The notes beneath the pieces were generated by a model. It was not told the DNA's origin. It saw only the letters and a list, made by a program, of their open reading frames with translations, and made no database searches. The position numbers and the translations under genes were made by a program. Shown piece after piece: positions 35,286 to 43,868 of a stretch of DNA of 64,000 nucleotides. Every line of letters begins with the position of its first letter. Within the stretch, counting starts at the first letter, position 1. The DNA lies in contig NZ_CP163443.1 of the NCBI RefSeq assembly GCF_041053055.1, positions 4,216,001 to 4,280,000 of the forward strand. The letters run 5' to 3'. Source of the stretch: Streptomyces sp. R41. GTDB lineage: Bacteria; Actinomycetota; Actinomycetes; Streptomycetales; Streptomycetaceae.

Positions 35286-37898
35286 TCAGTCCCGGAGCAG
35301 ATCAGGCACCCCGTTCGCATCCGCTTGGTCCCGCTCACCGGAGACAACGGTCAGCTGCTGAGTAGCCCGGGTAAGAGCCACGTACAGCACGCGCAAGCCC
35401 GCGGGCGACTCGTCGGCGATCTCCGCCGGCGAGACGACCACCGTCGCGTCGTACTCCAGCCCCTTGGCCTCCAGGCTGCCGAGCGCCACCACGCGGTCGC
35501 CGAGCCCTGCGAGCCAGCGCGCGGCCTCCTCGCGCCGGTTCATGGCGACGACGACACCCACCGTGCCGTCCACCCGGTCGAGAAGGCGAGCCGCCTCGGC
35601 GCGTACCGCCTGCCGGAGTGAGTCCCGTACGACGGCGCCGTGTCCATTGTTCGTTGTCACAAAACGCGGCTCGACGCCGGTGGACCGCACGGCGGACGGC
35701 GACTCGGAGCCCGGCATGGCGAGGGCGAGGACCTTCGCGGCCAGCTCGGCGATCTCGGCGGGGTTGCGGTAGTTGACGGTGAGGTTGAAGCGGCGCCGGG
35801 GACGGGTCCCGAGGGCCTCGTCGCGGGCCTCGGCGGCCTCGTCCGGGTCGGACCACGAGGACTGCGCCGGGTCGCCGACCACTGTCCAGGTGGCGTGCCG
35901 CCCGCGCCTGCCCACCATCCGCCACTGCATGGGAGTGAGGTCCTGCGCCTCGTCGACGATGACGTGCGCGTACTCGACCCGCTCCTGCGCCAGCCGCTCG
36001 GCGCGCTCGCGCTGCGACTCCTCGCGTACGGGCATGAGCTCTTCGAGTCCGGTGAGCTGGTCCAGGGGATCCAGATCGCGCTTCTTCCTGGGCCTGGCCG
36101 GGGTGCCGAGGATCGCCTGGAGCTCGTCAAGGATGGCCACGTCATGGACAGACAAACCGTCCCGCTTGAGCGAGCGCGCCACCCGGCGGATCTCGCCGGG
36201 GTTGAGGATCCGCCGCGCCCACCGTCCCAGCCGCCGCTCGTCGGCCATGGCGGCCAGCACCCCGCGCGGCGTCAGCTCCGGCCACCACGCGTCCAGGAAC
36301 TCGATGAAGCTGTCCTCGGACGTGATGTCGTCGTCGAACGACGACCGCAGCTCGGCGGCCAGCTCCGGGTCCGTGTGCCGCGTCCCGGCGCCCGAGTGCG
36401 CCCACAGCGCGTCGAGCAGCAGCTTGCGGGCCCGCGGCCGCAGCATGTTGACGGGCGCGGTCCCGCTGAGCGCGTTGCGCTTGATCCGGTCCAGCTCGGC
36501 CGCCTCCAGCTCCAGCCGCCGCCCGAAGGCGACGACGCGGAGGCGGGTGGGAGGACCGACGGGGGCCCCACCCTCCGGGCCGCCCTGCCCAGCGGCCCCG
36601 GCCTCCTCGCCGAAGGCGAGCTGTTCGGCGCGGGGGCCGCGGTCACCGGCGCCCGGCGCGTCCACGCGGCCGTTACTCGAGACTCCGGCCGCGTCGGTCC
36701 TGCCGTGCATGGTGTCCGTGGCCCCGCCGTCGGCCCCGCGCCCGCTGCGGTCCGCCCGCGAGCCTCCGGCCGCGGCCCCGTCCCGCCCGGAGCGCGAGGA
36801 CGGCCGGGGCTCGCCCCCGGGCCCCTCCAGCACGCCGCGCGCCGCCTTCCGCAGCACCTTCAGCATCCGGTACGAGCCCTTGGCACGGGCCACCGCCGGA
36901 GAGTCGTACAGGGTGGCCTCCGCACCGTCGACGAGCGCGCCGATCGCACGGATGGCGACCTGGCCCTCCTCGCCGAGGGAGGGGAGGACGCCCTCGGTGT
37001 AGGCGACGAGGAGGGGGGTCGGGGAGACGATCAGGATGCCGCCCGCGTAGCGGCGGCGGTCCTGGTAGAGCAGGTACGCCGCCCGGTGCAGGGCCACCGC
37101 CGTCTTGCCCGTGCCCGGGCCGCCCTCCACGTACGTCACGGACGCGGCGGGCGCCCGGATCACCAGGTCCTGCTCGGCCTGGATCGACGCCACGATGTCG
37201 CGCATGGTGTGGCTGCGGGCCTGCCCGAGCGCGGCCATCAGCGCGCCGTCGCCGATCACCGGGAGTTCGCGGCCGTCGAGGGAGGCCTTCAGCTCCGGGC
37301 GCATCAGGTCGTCCTCGACGCCGAGGACCTTGCGACCCTTGGAGCGGATGACCCGGCGGCGTACGACACGTCCCGGGTCGACCGGCGTCGAACGGTAGAA
37401 GGGGGCCGCGGCGGGCGCCCGCCAGTCGATGACCAGCGGCGCGTAGTCCGCGTCGAGGACACCGATCCGGCCGATGTGGAGCGTCTCGGCGATATCGGCG
37501 CTGTTGTCCTCACGGACGGCGCCCTCCGCCGGTTCGACCGCTGTGTACGCGCCGTCCGGGCCCTTCTTGCCGTCCTTCCCCAGGAGCAGGTCGATGCGCC
37601 CGAAGAGGAAGTCCTCGAACTCGTTGTTGAGGCGGTTGAGGTGAACTCCCGCGCGGAACACCTGGGCGTCCCGCTCCGCGAGCGCCCCCGGCGTACCGAC
37701 CTGACCGCGCTTGGCGGCGTCGTTCATCAGGAACTCCGCCTCGTGGATCTTCTCCTCGAGGCGCCGGTAGACCCGGTCCAGATGTTCCTGTTCGACGCTG
37801 ATCTCCCGGTCCCGTACGGAGTCGTCCTTGGCGGAGTCGTCCTTCACGGATTCGCGGACCGAGCCGAGCGCGGTTTCCTGCTGAGCCTGAGCGGCCAC
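35286..37898 (-). CDS. HelD-like RNA polymerase-associated SF1 ATPase
   Basis: 870 residues. The N-terminus is a helical hairpin (EQEHLDRVYRRLEEKIHEAE), as in the RNA-polymerase-probing coiled coil of HelD. PLVIDWRAPAAAPFYRS is a HelD hallmark, followed by Walker A GGPGTGKTAVAL (about residue 265), Walker B VIVDEAQDLTPMQWRM and VLYVALTRATQQL. Actinobacterial HelD proteins dislodge stalled RNA polymerase, and some (HelR) protect it from rifamycins. A Gly/Ser/Arg/Asp-rich insert of about 100 residues interrupts the first ATPase domain (about residues 355-455). No rifamycin-associated element was recognised upstream. Confidence 0.85.
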   Translation of the reverse strand: MAAQAQQETALGSVRESVKDDSAKDDSVRDREISVEQEHLDRVYRRLEEKIHEAEFLMNDAAKRGQVGTPGALAERDAQVFRAGVHLNRLNNEFEDFLFGRIDLLLGKDGKKGPDGAYTAVEPAEGAVREDNSADIAETLHIGRIGVLDADYAPLVIDWRAPAAAPFYRSTPVDPGRVVRRRVIRSKGRKVLGVEDDLMRPELKASLDGRELPVIGDGALMAALGQARSHTMRDIVASIQAEQDLVIRAPAASVTYVEGGPGTGKTAVALHRAAYLLYQDRRRYAGGILIVSPTPLLVAYTEGVLPSLGEEGQVAIRAIGALVDGAEATLYDSPAVARAKGSYRMLKVLRKAARGVLEGPGGEPRPSSRSGRDGAAAGGSRADRSGRGADGGATDTMHGRTDAAGVSSNGRVDAPGAGDRGPRAEQLAFGEEAGAAGQGGPEGGAPVGPPTRLRVVAFGRRLELEAAELDRIKRNALSGTAPVNMLRPRARKLLLDALWAHSGAGTRHTDPELAAELRSSFDDDITSEDSFIEFLDAWWPELTPRGVLAAMADERRLGRWARRILNPGEIRRVARSLKRDGLSVHDVAILDELQAILGTPARPRKKRDLDPLDQLTGLEELMPVREESQRERAERLAQERVEYAHVIVDEAQDLTPMQWRMVGRRGRHATWTVVGDPAQSSWSDPDEAAEARDEALGTRPRRRFNLTVNYRNPAEIAELAAKVLALAMPGSESPSAVRSTGVEPRFVTTNNGHGAVVRDSLRQAVRAEAARLLDRVDGTVGVVVAMNRREEAARWLAGLGDRVVALGSLEAKGLEYDATVVVSPAEIADESPAGLRVLYVALTRATQQLTVVSGERDQADANGVPDLLRD

Positions 37899-37981
37899 CG
37901 GGCCCCCTTCTGACGTGCTGGGCAGCCGTCAACCGTACGCGAAGGGGGGGCCGTCAGGCTACGTGCGCGCCAGGGGTTCGC

Positions 37982-38806
37982 TCATGCGTCCACCTCCACG
38001 AGCCGCTTCCCGTCGAAGGTCATGACCTCGAAGTGGTCGATCTCGTTGGGCGAGAAGGCCGCGCCGCCGTGTACGTAGAGCGGGGATTTCGCCTCTTCGC
38101 TCTTCGCGCTGGGGATGCCGTAACCCCACTTCGGGACCGCCCAGGAGGTCACCGTCTCGCGCTCGCCGTTCTTGCCGACGGCGATCAGGGAGCACTTGAG
38201 CGGGCCCTTGACGTTCTTGAGCTGGAGGACGGCGTGGGTGCCCCAGTCCTTCTTCTCGACGGCGACGACGGCGTTGACCTTGGTGCTCGGGTCCGTGGCC
38301 GAGACCCTGTCCTTCATGACCTCGAAGGCGGCCTTGGCAGGGCTGGTGGGGTGCGCCATCCCGGCCTCGTTGCTGGTGCTGCCGCCGTTGACCGCCATCA
38401 CCGTCAGCGGACCGCCGATGATCAGCGCGGCCGCGGCCGCCACCAGGTACATCCCGCGCCGGCGCTTCTGGGCGCGCCGCTCCGAGACCTCGTCGACCAG
38501 CCGTTCCGCGAGCCGTGGGCTCGGGCGCGCGGCCAGGGACTCGCCGATGGCCGGGGTGCCCTGGGAGGCGGGCAGATCCGCGAGCGCGGCGAGCATCGGT
38601 TCCATGCCGGCGAGCTCGTCGAGCTGCTGGGCGCACCACTCGCAGGTGGCGAGGTGCGCCTCGAAAGCGGTTGCCTCGGCGTCGTCGAGGATGCCGAGGG
38701 CGTAGGCGCCGACGGTCTCGTGGATGTTGTCACCGGGATTCTGCTGTCCCCGTGGTCCCTGCATGGCTCCTGGACCGCCCGTTCCGTAACCCCCGTACAT
38801 GTTCAT
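37982..38806 (-). CDS. rsuA: Membrane anti-sigma factor of SigU
   Basis: 274 residues. The N-terminal zinc anti-sigma domain has HETVGAYALGILDDAEA and HLATCEWCAQQL (His-x3-Cys-x2-Cys). One TM segment follows (YLVAAAAALIIGGPLTVMAV, about residues 120-139), then an extracytoplasmic sensor domain of about 130 residues of the RskA C-terminal type. The start overlaps the sigma gene stop by four bases, so the two are co-translated. Regulated release of the sigma factor by proteolysis is expected from the family. The symbol follows recalled S. coelicolor synteny. Confidence 0.85.
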   Translation of the reverse strand: MNMYGGYGTGGPGAMQGPRGQQNPGDNIHETVGAYALGILDDAEATAFEAHLATCEWCAQQLDELAGMEPMLAALADLPASQGTPAIGESLAARPSPRLAERLVDEVSERRAQKRRRGMYLVAAAAALIIGGPLTVMAVNGGSTSNEAGMAHPTSPAKAAFEVMKDRVSATDPSTKVNAVVAVEKKDWGTHAVLQLKNVKGPLKCSLIAVGKNGERETVTSWAVPKWGYGIPSAKSEEAKSPLYVHGGAAFSPNEIDHFEVMTFDGKRLVEVDA

Positions 38807-39387
38807 GCCGTCACCCCCCGCTCCTCCAGCGCCAGCTTCATCGAACGCAGGGCGTAGAACACCCGGGAGCGCACGGTGCCGCTGGGTATGCCGAGCGTCT
38901 CGGCCGCCTCATTGACCGTACGCCCTTTGAAGTACGTTTCGACCAGAACCTCCCTGTGAGCAGGGGTCAGGTCGTCCAGCGCGTCCGACAGTGTCATCAG
39001 CCACAACGCCTTGTCGATCTCGTCCTCCGCGGGGATGACCTCCAGCGGTGACGGGTCCACCTCCTGCGGCCGGGCCTGCCGGCTGCGGTGGCCGTCGATG
39101 ACGATGCGCCGGGCGACCGTCACCAGCCAGGGTCGTACCGAACCGGTCGCCCGATTGAGCTGACCGGCGTTCTTCCAGGCACGGATGAGCGTTTCCTGCA
39201 CGACGTCCTCGGCACGCTGCCGGTCTCCGGCGACCAGCCGCAGCACGTAGGCCAGCAGGGGTCCCGCGTGTTCCCGGTACAACGCGCGCATCAGCTCCTC
39301 GTCGGGTTCGTTCGACGAGGACTGCTGGGACATGCGATGTCGGGCCCTTGGCCTGTGTTCATCAGCCACGGCGGAATCCTTGCGCAC
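38803..39387 (-). CDS. sigU: ECF RNA polymerase sigma factor
   Basis: 194 residues from the GTG at 39387, which follows a perfect GGAGGT; an internal ATG at 39333 is an alternative. Region 2 is LYREHAGPLLAYVLRL to AEDVVQETLIRAWKN, and region 4 is LTPAHREVLVETYFKGRTV to GIPSGTVRSRVFYALRSMK. It is partnered with the overlapping anti-sigma gene. The gene order with hup and the HelD-like gene matches the sigU locus of S. coelicolor, recalled rather than searched. Confidence 0.88.
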   Translation of the reverse strand: MRKDSAVADEHRPRARHRMSQQSSSNEPDEELMRALYREHAGPLLAYVLRLVAGDRQRAEDVVQETLIRAWKNAGQLNRATGSVRPWLVTVARRIVIDGHRSRQARPQEVDPSPLEVIPAEDEIDKALWLMTLSDALDDLTPAHREVLVETYFKGRTVNEAAETLGIPSGTVRSRVFYALRSMKLALEERGVTA

Positions 39388-39718
39388 GCCTACCTCCGGT
39401 GTCCGGGGGTTCCCCCAGTCGGTCGCTCATCTCCGGGTACGTGCGCGGGCGGGCGTGTGTTCAAAGAGGTCGCGCATATTTCTTGGTCGGGGTGTGAAGG
39501 GGGAGTTGAAGGGCTTTCTGAGAACTGGATGCGGTCGGGGGGTCACGTACGGGTCACATCCGGGCCGCGCGCCGATCCACGACCGGAAGGACCACTCGGG
39601 GCCGGAGTGGGGAGGATCACACCTGGTGGAACGTCCGGATGTCCCCTATGTGGAGGGTCCGGAGGATCACGAGTACGTGGAGGGTCCGAAGGATCACGAA
39701 CGGACACGGGGCGCCCGC
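39388..39718. other. Promoter region of sigU with a direct repeat
   Basis: No gene is supported. It contains two 27-base direct repeats listed next. No ECF-type promoter could be assigned with confidence. Confidence 0.4.
39648..39701. repeat. Two 27-bp direct repeats upstream of sigU
   Basis: GTGGAGGGTCC begins at 39650 and again at 39677; the units share GTGGAGGGTCCGnAGGATCA and continue with GCGAn-like bases. They lie about 260-315 bases upstream of the sigma gene and next to the stop of the CGNR gene. Confidence 0.5.
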
Positions 39719-40306
39719 TCACGCGCGGGCGAGGGCCGCCCGGCGGCGGTGCCGGGCCACCCGCTCGCGGTTGCCGCACACCTCGCTGGAACACCATCGT
39801 CGGCGCCGGCCCCGGGAGGTGTCGAGGTAGACGATCGGACAGTTGTCACCCTCGCACTGCCTCAGGCTCGCCCGCGCCACCGGATCGGTGAGCAGTTCCA
39901 GGGCGTCCCGGGCGACGACGGAGAGCAGTTCGGCGCAGCTCGGCGGGGTGCGCAGCCTGCGGTGCAGCGAACCGTCATCCGCGCGTACGGCCCAGGGGGT
40001 GGGCGGGGTGCCCAGCGCGACCGCGTTGACGCGGGCGAGTGCCGCGTCGGCGGGCCGCCCGTCGAGCTCGCCGCGTACCAACTGGGCGATGTGTCCGCGC
40101 AGCTCACGGAAGCCGAGCAGCCATGCCGCGTCGACCGATGCCAGCGGCGTCCCCGCGGGCACGAGTCCGGACGCGGCGATCCAGGCGCGCAGCCGGGGGG
40201 CCGAGTCGAGCCGTTCCTCGGGGTGGGTGGTCGCCGTCAGGTCCAGGCAGATCCGCCCGGAGTCGAACCGCAGCTCGTACGAGGCCGTGGCCATGCCCGA
40301 TGCCAT
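39719..40306 (-). CDS. ABATE-domain / CGNR zinc-finger protein
   Basis: 195 residues. The N-terminal ABATE-type domain starts FDSGRICLDLTAT. The C-terminal CGNR zinc finger has CEGDNCPIVYLDTSRGRRRR, then WCSSEVCGNRERVARHRRR, giving four Cys and the name motif CGNR. These proteins are probably DNA-binding regulators. The ATG may be at 40306 or five codons later (MATASYELRF). Targets are unknown. Confidence 0.88.
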   Translation of the reverse strand: MASGMATASYELRFDSGRICLDLTATTHPEERLDSAPRLRAWIAASGLVPAGTPLASVDAAWLLGFRELRGHIAQLVRGELDGRPADAALARVNAVALGTPPTPWAVRADDGSLHRRLRTPPSCAELLSVVARDALELLTDPVARASLRQCEGDNCPIVYLDTSRGRRRRWCSSEVCGNRERVARHRRRAALARA

Positions 40307-40532
40307 GTGCCTGTCACCGCCTTGGGGTTACCGACGTGAGGGGTCGGTGAGATGCCGATGAAAGGTGCTCGTAGGGTGCGTACCCCCTACAGTGCATGCC
40401 CGCGCGCCCCGCCGGAAGACTGCGTACCGCTCCACTGCCGGACACGGCGTCGCGCCCGTACTGGACGCGCGCTTATGGGGCCGCGCGTCTGAGCCATGTC
40501 ACCCGTGCCGCGGCGCCGGTTGACTCGAGGAC

Positions 40533-41096
40533 ATGACAGACAACAGCACTGGGCGGCGTACGACCGCCGGAGGTGTACTGGGTGCGGCCACGGTCGCGAT
40601 GGGCCTGATCGCGGGGGTCTTCTACATATTCGCCTGCGACGTCATGCCGTCGCTGGCCCGCAGCGACGACCGCGTCTTCATCGAGGTCATGCAGAACATC
40701 AACGACGTGATCCAGAACCCGGTGTTCTTCCTGAGCTTCATGGGCGCGCTGGCGCTGACGGCGATCTCCGCCTGGCAGTTGCGGAGCTCCCCGTACCGGT
40801 GGTGGGTGTTCGCCGCCCTCGCCGCGTACGCGCTCGCCTTCCTCTTCACCGTCGTCGTGAACATCCCTCTCAACAACGACCTCGCGAACGCCGGCGATCC
40901 GGCGAAGATCGCCGACCCGGCCGCCGTGCGCGAGAAGTTCGAGGACACGTGGGTGGCGTGGAATGTCGTACGGGCTCTGCTGTCGACGCTCGCGCTGGCG
41001 TGCCTGGCCCGCGCGCTCCTTCTGTACGGGAGGTCCGGAAGGTCCTACGCGTCGGCGTACTTGGAGTCCGCGGCCGGGTCGAGCGCGAGCCGGTAG
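40533..41096 (+). CDS. DUF1772 (anthrone oxygenase-like) membrane protein
   Basis: 187 residues with four TM segments. The family pattern is present: GLIAGVFYIFACDVMPSLA, VFIEVMQNINDVIQNPVFF, VVNIPLNNDLA and FEDTWVAWNVVRALLSTLA. Some relatives are anthrone oxygenases, but most are uncharacterised. Its 3' end overlaps the convergent uroporphyrinogen-III synthase gene by 52 bases, which is unusual for this chromosome. Confidence 0.85.
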   Translation: MTDNSTGRRTTAGGVLGAATVAMGLIAGVFYIFACDVMPSLARSDDRVFIEVMQNINDVIQNPVFFLSFMGALALTAISAWQLRSSPYRWWVFAALAAYALAFLFTVVVNIPLNNDLANAGDPAKIADPAAVREKFEDTWVAWNVVRALLSTLALACLARALLLYGRSGRSYASAYLESAAGSSASR

Positions 41097-42196
41097 CCGC
41101 GCTTGACCACCGTCTGGATGAGCTTGGGCGCACCCAGTGCCGTACGCAGCCGGGCCATCGCCGTCTCGACGGCGTGCTCGTCCCGCCCGGCACCCGGCAG
41201 CGCGCGCAGCAGCTCGGCCCGGGCCACCACCCAGCCGGGCCGCCGCGACAGGGCCCGTAGCAGCGACATCCCGGCGGGCGGTACGGGCCGCAGTGCCCCG
41301 TCCACCATCACGGCGTGCCCGCGGATCTCCACCCGGTGCCCGGCGATGGGCAATGCCCGTGCCCGCCCCGGCAGCTCCTGACACAGCAGCTGTACGAGGG
41401 GGCCGAGCCTGAAGCGTTCGGGCTGGACCGTGTCGATGCCCCGGGCCTGCAGCGGCAGCGCGGTGACCGGGCCGACACAGGCGGCCAGCACGTCGTGGTG
41501 GAGGGCGGCGAGGAGTTCCGGGAGCAGCCCACGGTTCTCCGCGCGGGACAGCAGGGAGGCCGCGGCGGGCGCGCTGGTGAAGGTGAGCGCGTCCAGCCCC
41601 CGGGTGACGGCCGCGTCGAGCAGCCGGTCGACGGGACCGATGTCCTCCGGCGGCATCCACCGGTAGACGGGGACCCCGACGACCTCGGCGCCCGCGGCGC
41701 GCAGCGACTCCACGAATCCGGGCAGCGGCTCGCCGTGCAGCTGGATGGCGATACGGCGCCCGTCGACCCCCTCGTCCAGCAGCCGGTCGAGGACCTCGGC
41801 CATGGACTCCGAGGAGGGCGACCACTCCTCGGTCAGGCCCTGGGCTCGTATCGCCCCCTTGACCTTGGGCCCGCGGGCGAGCAGCTCGACCCCGCGCAGC
41901 CGGGCCAGCAGGTCCTCGCCGAGCCCCCATCCGTCGGCCGCCTCGACCCAGCCCCGGAATCCGATGGCGGTCGTCGCCACCACGACGTCCGGTGCCTGGT
42001 CGATCAGTTCCTTGGTGGCGGCGAGCAGTTCGCTGTCGTCGGCGAGCGGCACGATGCGCAGGGCCGGCGCGTGCACGACGGAGGCGCCGCGCCGCTGGAG
42101 CAGCGCGCCGAGCTCGTCGGCCCGGCGCGCGGCCGTCACGCCCACGGTGAATCCGGCGAGGGGTCCGTTGTCCGGTCGCTGCTGTTCGTCGTACAT
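41045..42196 (-). CDS. Uroporphyrinogen-III synthase / winged-helix fusion
   Basis: 383 residues from the ATG at 42196; an upstream ATG at 42220 would add eight residues. Residues 1-260 are HemD-like (GFTVGVTAARRADELGALLQ, ALTFTSAPAAASLL). Residues 280-380 are an OmpR/PhoB-type winged helix (LSRRPGWVVARAELLRALPG, HAVETAMARLRTALGAPKLI, VVKRGYRLAL). In actinobacteria this fusion commonly sits beside nitrate/nitrite genes and regulates them; here narK is its upstream neighbour on the same strand, 114 bases away. A role as regulator rather than haem enzyme is likely. Confidence 0.88.
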   Translation of the reverse strand: MYDEQQRPDNGPLAGFTVGVTAARRADELGALLQRRGASVVHAPALRIVPLADDSELLAATKELIDQAPDVVVATTAIGFRGWVEAADGWGLGEDLLARLRGVELLARGPKVKGAIRAQGLTEEWSPSSESMAEVLDRLLDEGVDGRRIAIQLHGEPLPGFVESLRAAGAEVVGVPVYRWMPPEDIGPVDRLLDAAVTRGLDALTFTSAPAAASLLSRAENRGLLPELLAALHHDVLAACVGPVTALPLQARGIDTVQPERFRLGPLVQLLCQELPGRARALPIAGHRVEIRGHAVMVDGALRPVPPAGMSLLRALSRRPGWVVARAELLRALPGAGRDEHAVETAMARLRTALGAPKLIQTVVKRGYRLALDPAADSKYADA

Positions 42197-42309
42197 GGCT
42201 CTTGCCCCGGCTCTCGTCATGCGCTCGAGTCGTCGTGCACTTGCGGCTGAGCCGAGCCTGTCAACGGACCGTGACAGGCTCGGATCAGCTGGATGTCGCT
42301 GGCGTTACG

Positions 42310-43692
42310 TCACACCTCGGCGTAGCTGAGCTGGGGCTTCGTCTCCTTGGCTGCTGTGACCGGGGTCTCGGCGGCGGCCGGGCGGCGAAGGTATACGGCC
42401 CAAGTGACCGCGAAGCAGGCCGCGTAGAAGGCGAGGAAGGCGACGAAGGCGCCGGTGCCGGAGCCCACGCTCAGGAACGACTGCCGGAAGGCGAGGTTGA
42501 TCCCCAGCCCGCCGAGCGCACCCACGGCTCCGATGAGCCCCATGGAGGCGCCGGACAGCCGCCGCCCGTAGGCGGCCGCCTCCTCACCGGTGAGCCCCTT
42601 GGCGACGGCCTTCGCCTGGAAGATCCCGGGGATCATCTTGTACGTCGACCCGTTGCCGAGCCCGGTCAGTACGAACAGCACGATGAACGCGGTGGTGAAC
42701 AGGGGCAGCGACTTCTGCATGGAGGCCATCACGATGACGCCGGTCGCGGCGGCCATCCCGACGAAGTTCCACAGCGTGATCTTCGCGCCGCCGTAGCGGT
42801 CGGCGAGCCAGCCGCCCACGGGCCGGATCAGCGAGCCGAGCAGCGGTCCGATGAAGGTGACGTACGCGGACTGCAGCGGCGTACGGCCGAACTGCGTCTG
42901 CAGGACCAGCCCGAACGCGAAGCTGTATCCGATGAACGACCCGAACGTCCCGATGTAGAGGAAGGACATGATCCAGGTGTGGGCGTCCTTGACGGCCTCC
43001 TTGGCGGCGCCGGTGTCGTTCTTCACGGACGAGATGTTGTCCATGTAGAGCGCGCCGAGGACGGCGGCGATCACGATGAGCGGGATGTAGATGCCCAGCA
43101 GGACCCTCGGTCCGCCGCTGGCGCCGATGACCGCGAGGCCGACGAGCTGCACGACCGGGACGCCGATGTTGCCGCCGCCCGCGTTGAGGCCGAGTGCCCA
43201 CCCCTTCTTCCTGAGCGGGAAGAAGGAGTTGATGTTGGTCATGGAGGAGGCGAAGTTGCCGCCGCCGACGCCGGCGAGCATCGCGCAGACCAGGAAGGTC
43301 CCGAACGACGTACCCGGCTTCATCACGATGAACGCGGCGATGGTGGGGATGAGCAGCATGCTCGCCGAGACGATGGTCCAGTTCCGGCCACCGAAGCGGG
43401 CGACCGCGAAGGTGTACGGCACCCGGACGACGGCGCCGACCAGCGTCGCCATCGACACGATGAAGAACTTGTCGGCGGGGGTGAGCCCGTACTCGGGGCC
43501 CATGAAGAGCACCATCACGGACCACAGGGTCCAGATCGAGAATCCGATGTGCTCGGACAGCACGGAGAAGAACAGATTCCGCCGGGCGACCTTCTCCCCG
43601 GTCTCCTGCCAGAAGGCCTCGTCCTCTGGATCCCACTCCTCGATCCAGTGGCCTCCCCTGCTCCGTGCGGGGGCTGTACTAGGGGCTGTCAT
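42310..43692 (-). CDS. narK: NarK-type nitrate/nitrite transporter
   Basis: 460 residues from the ATG at 43692 with GGAGGCGTC just upstream; the longer frame to 43755 is not needed. About 12 TM segments. The nitrate signature is present twice: MLAGVGGGNFASSMTNINSF (TM5) and the GLGNGSTYKMIPGIF region (TM11), with Gly-rich helices and Arg residues for anion binding. A hydrophilic N-terminus WDPEDEAFWQETG is typical of the actinobacterial type. It imports nitrate or exports nitrite. Confidence 0.92.
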   Translation of the reverse strand: MTAPSTAPARSRGGHWIEEWDPEDEAFWQETGEKVARRNLFFSVLSEHIGFSIWTLWSVMVLFMGPEYGLTPADKFFIVSMATLVGAVVRVPYTFAVARFGGRNWTIVSASMLLIPTIAAFIVMKPGTSFGTFLVCAMLAGVGGGNFASSMTNINSFFPLRKKGWALGLNAGGGNIGVPVVQLVGLAVIGASGGPRVLLGIYIPLIVIAAVLGALYMDNISSVKNDTGAAKEAVKDAHTWIMSFLYIGTFGSFIGYSFAFGLVLQTQFGRTPLQSAYVTFIGPLLGSLIRPVGGWLADRYGGAKITLWNFVGMAAATGVIVMASMQKSLPLFTTAFIVLFVLTGLGNGSTYKMIPGIFQAKAVAKGLTGEEAAAYGRRLSGASMGLIGAVGALGGLGINLAFRQSFLSVGSGTGAFVAFLAFYAACFAVTWAVYLRRPAAAETPVTAAKETKPQLSYAEV

Positions 43693-43868
43693 GACGCCTC
43701 CACGGTTCTCCGGTGCGGTGCTCGTGTCATTCCTGGGCTTGCCTGGGGATGACACCCGAAGGTAGGGAGGGCGCGTTTCCGGCCTGTGGCTGTGGGTGAC
43801 CGGAAGGGAACGTTGCTCTCACTCGGGCGCGGGGGCGGCGGTGAGGGCGGGGATCGTCGTCTCGGTAC

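Noticed and set aside
35640..37913. Long plus-strand ORF opposite the HelD-like gene
   Set aside because: It mirrors GC-rich codon structure of a clear SF1 ATPase on the other strand and has no recognisable domain.
37899..37981. Rifamycin-associated element upstream of the HelD-like gene
   Set aside because: I saw no inverted repeat of the kind described for such elements.
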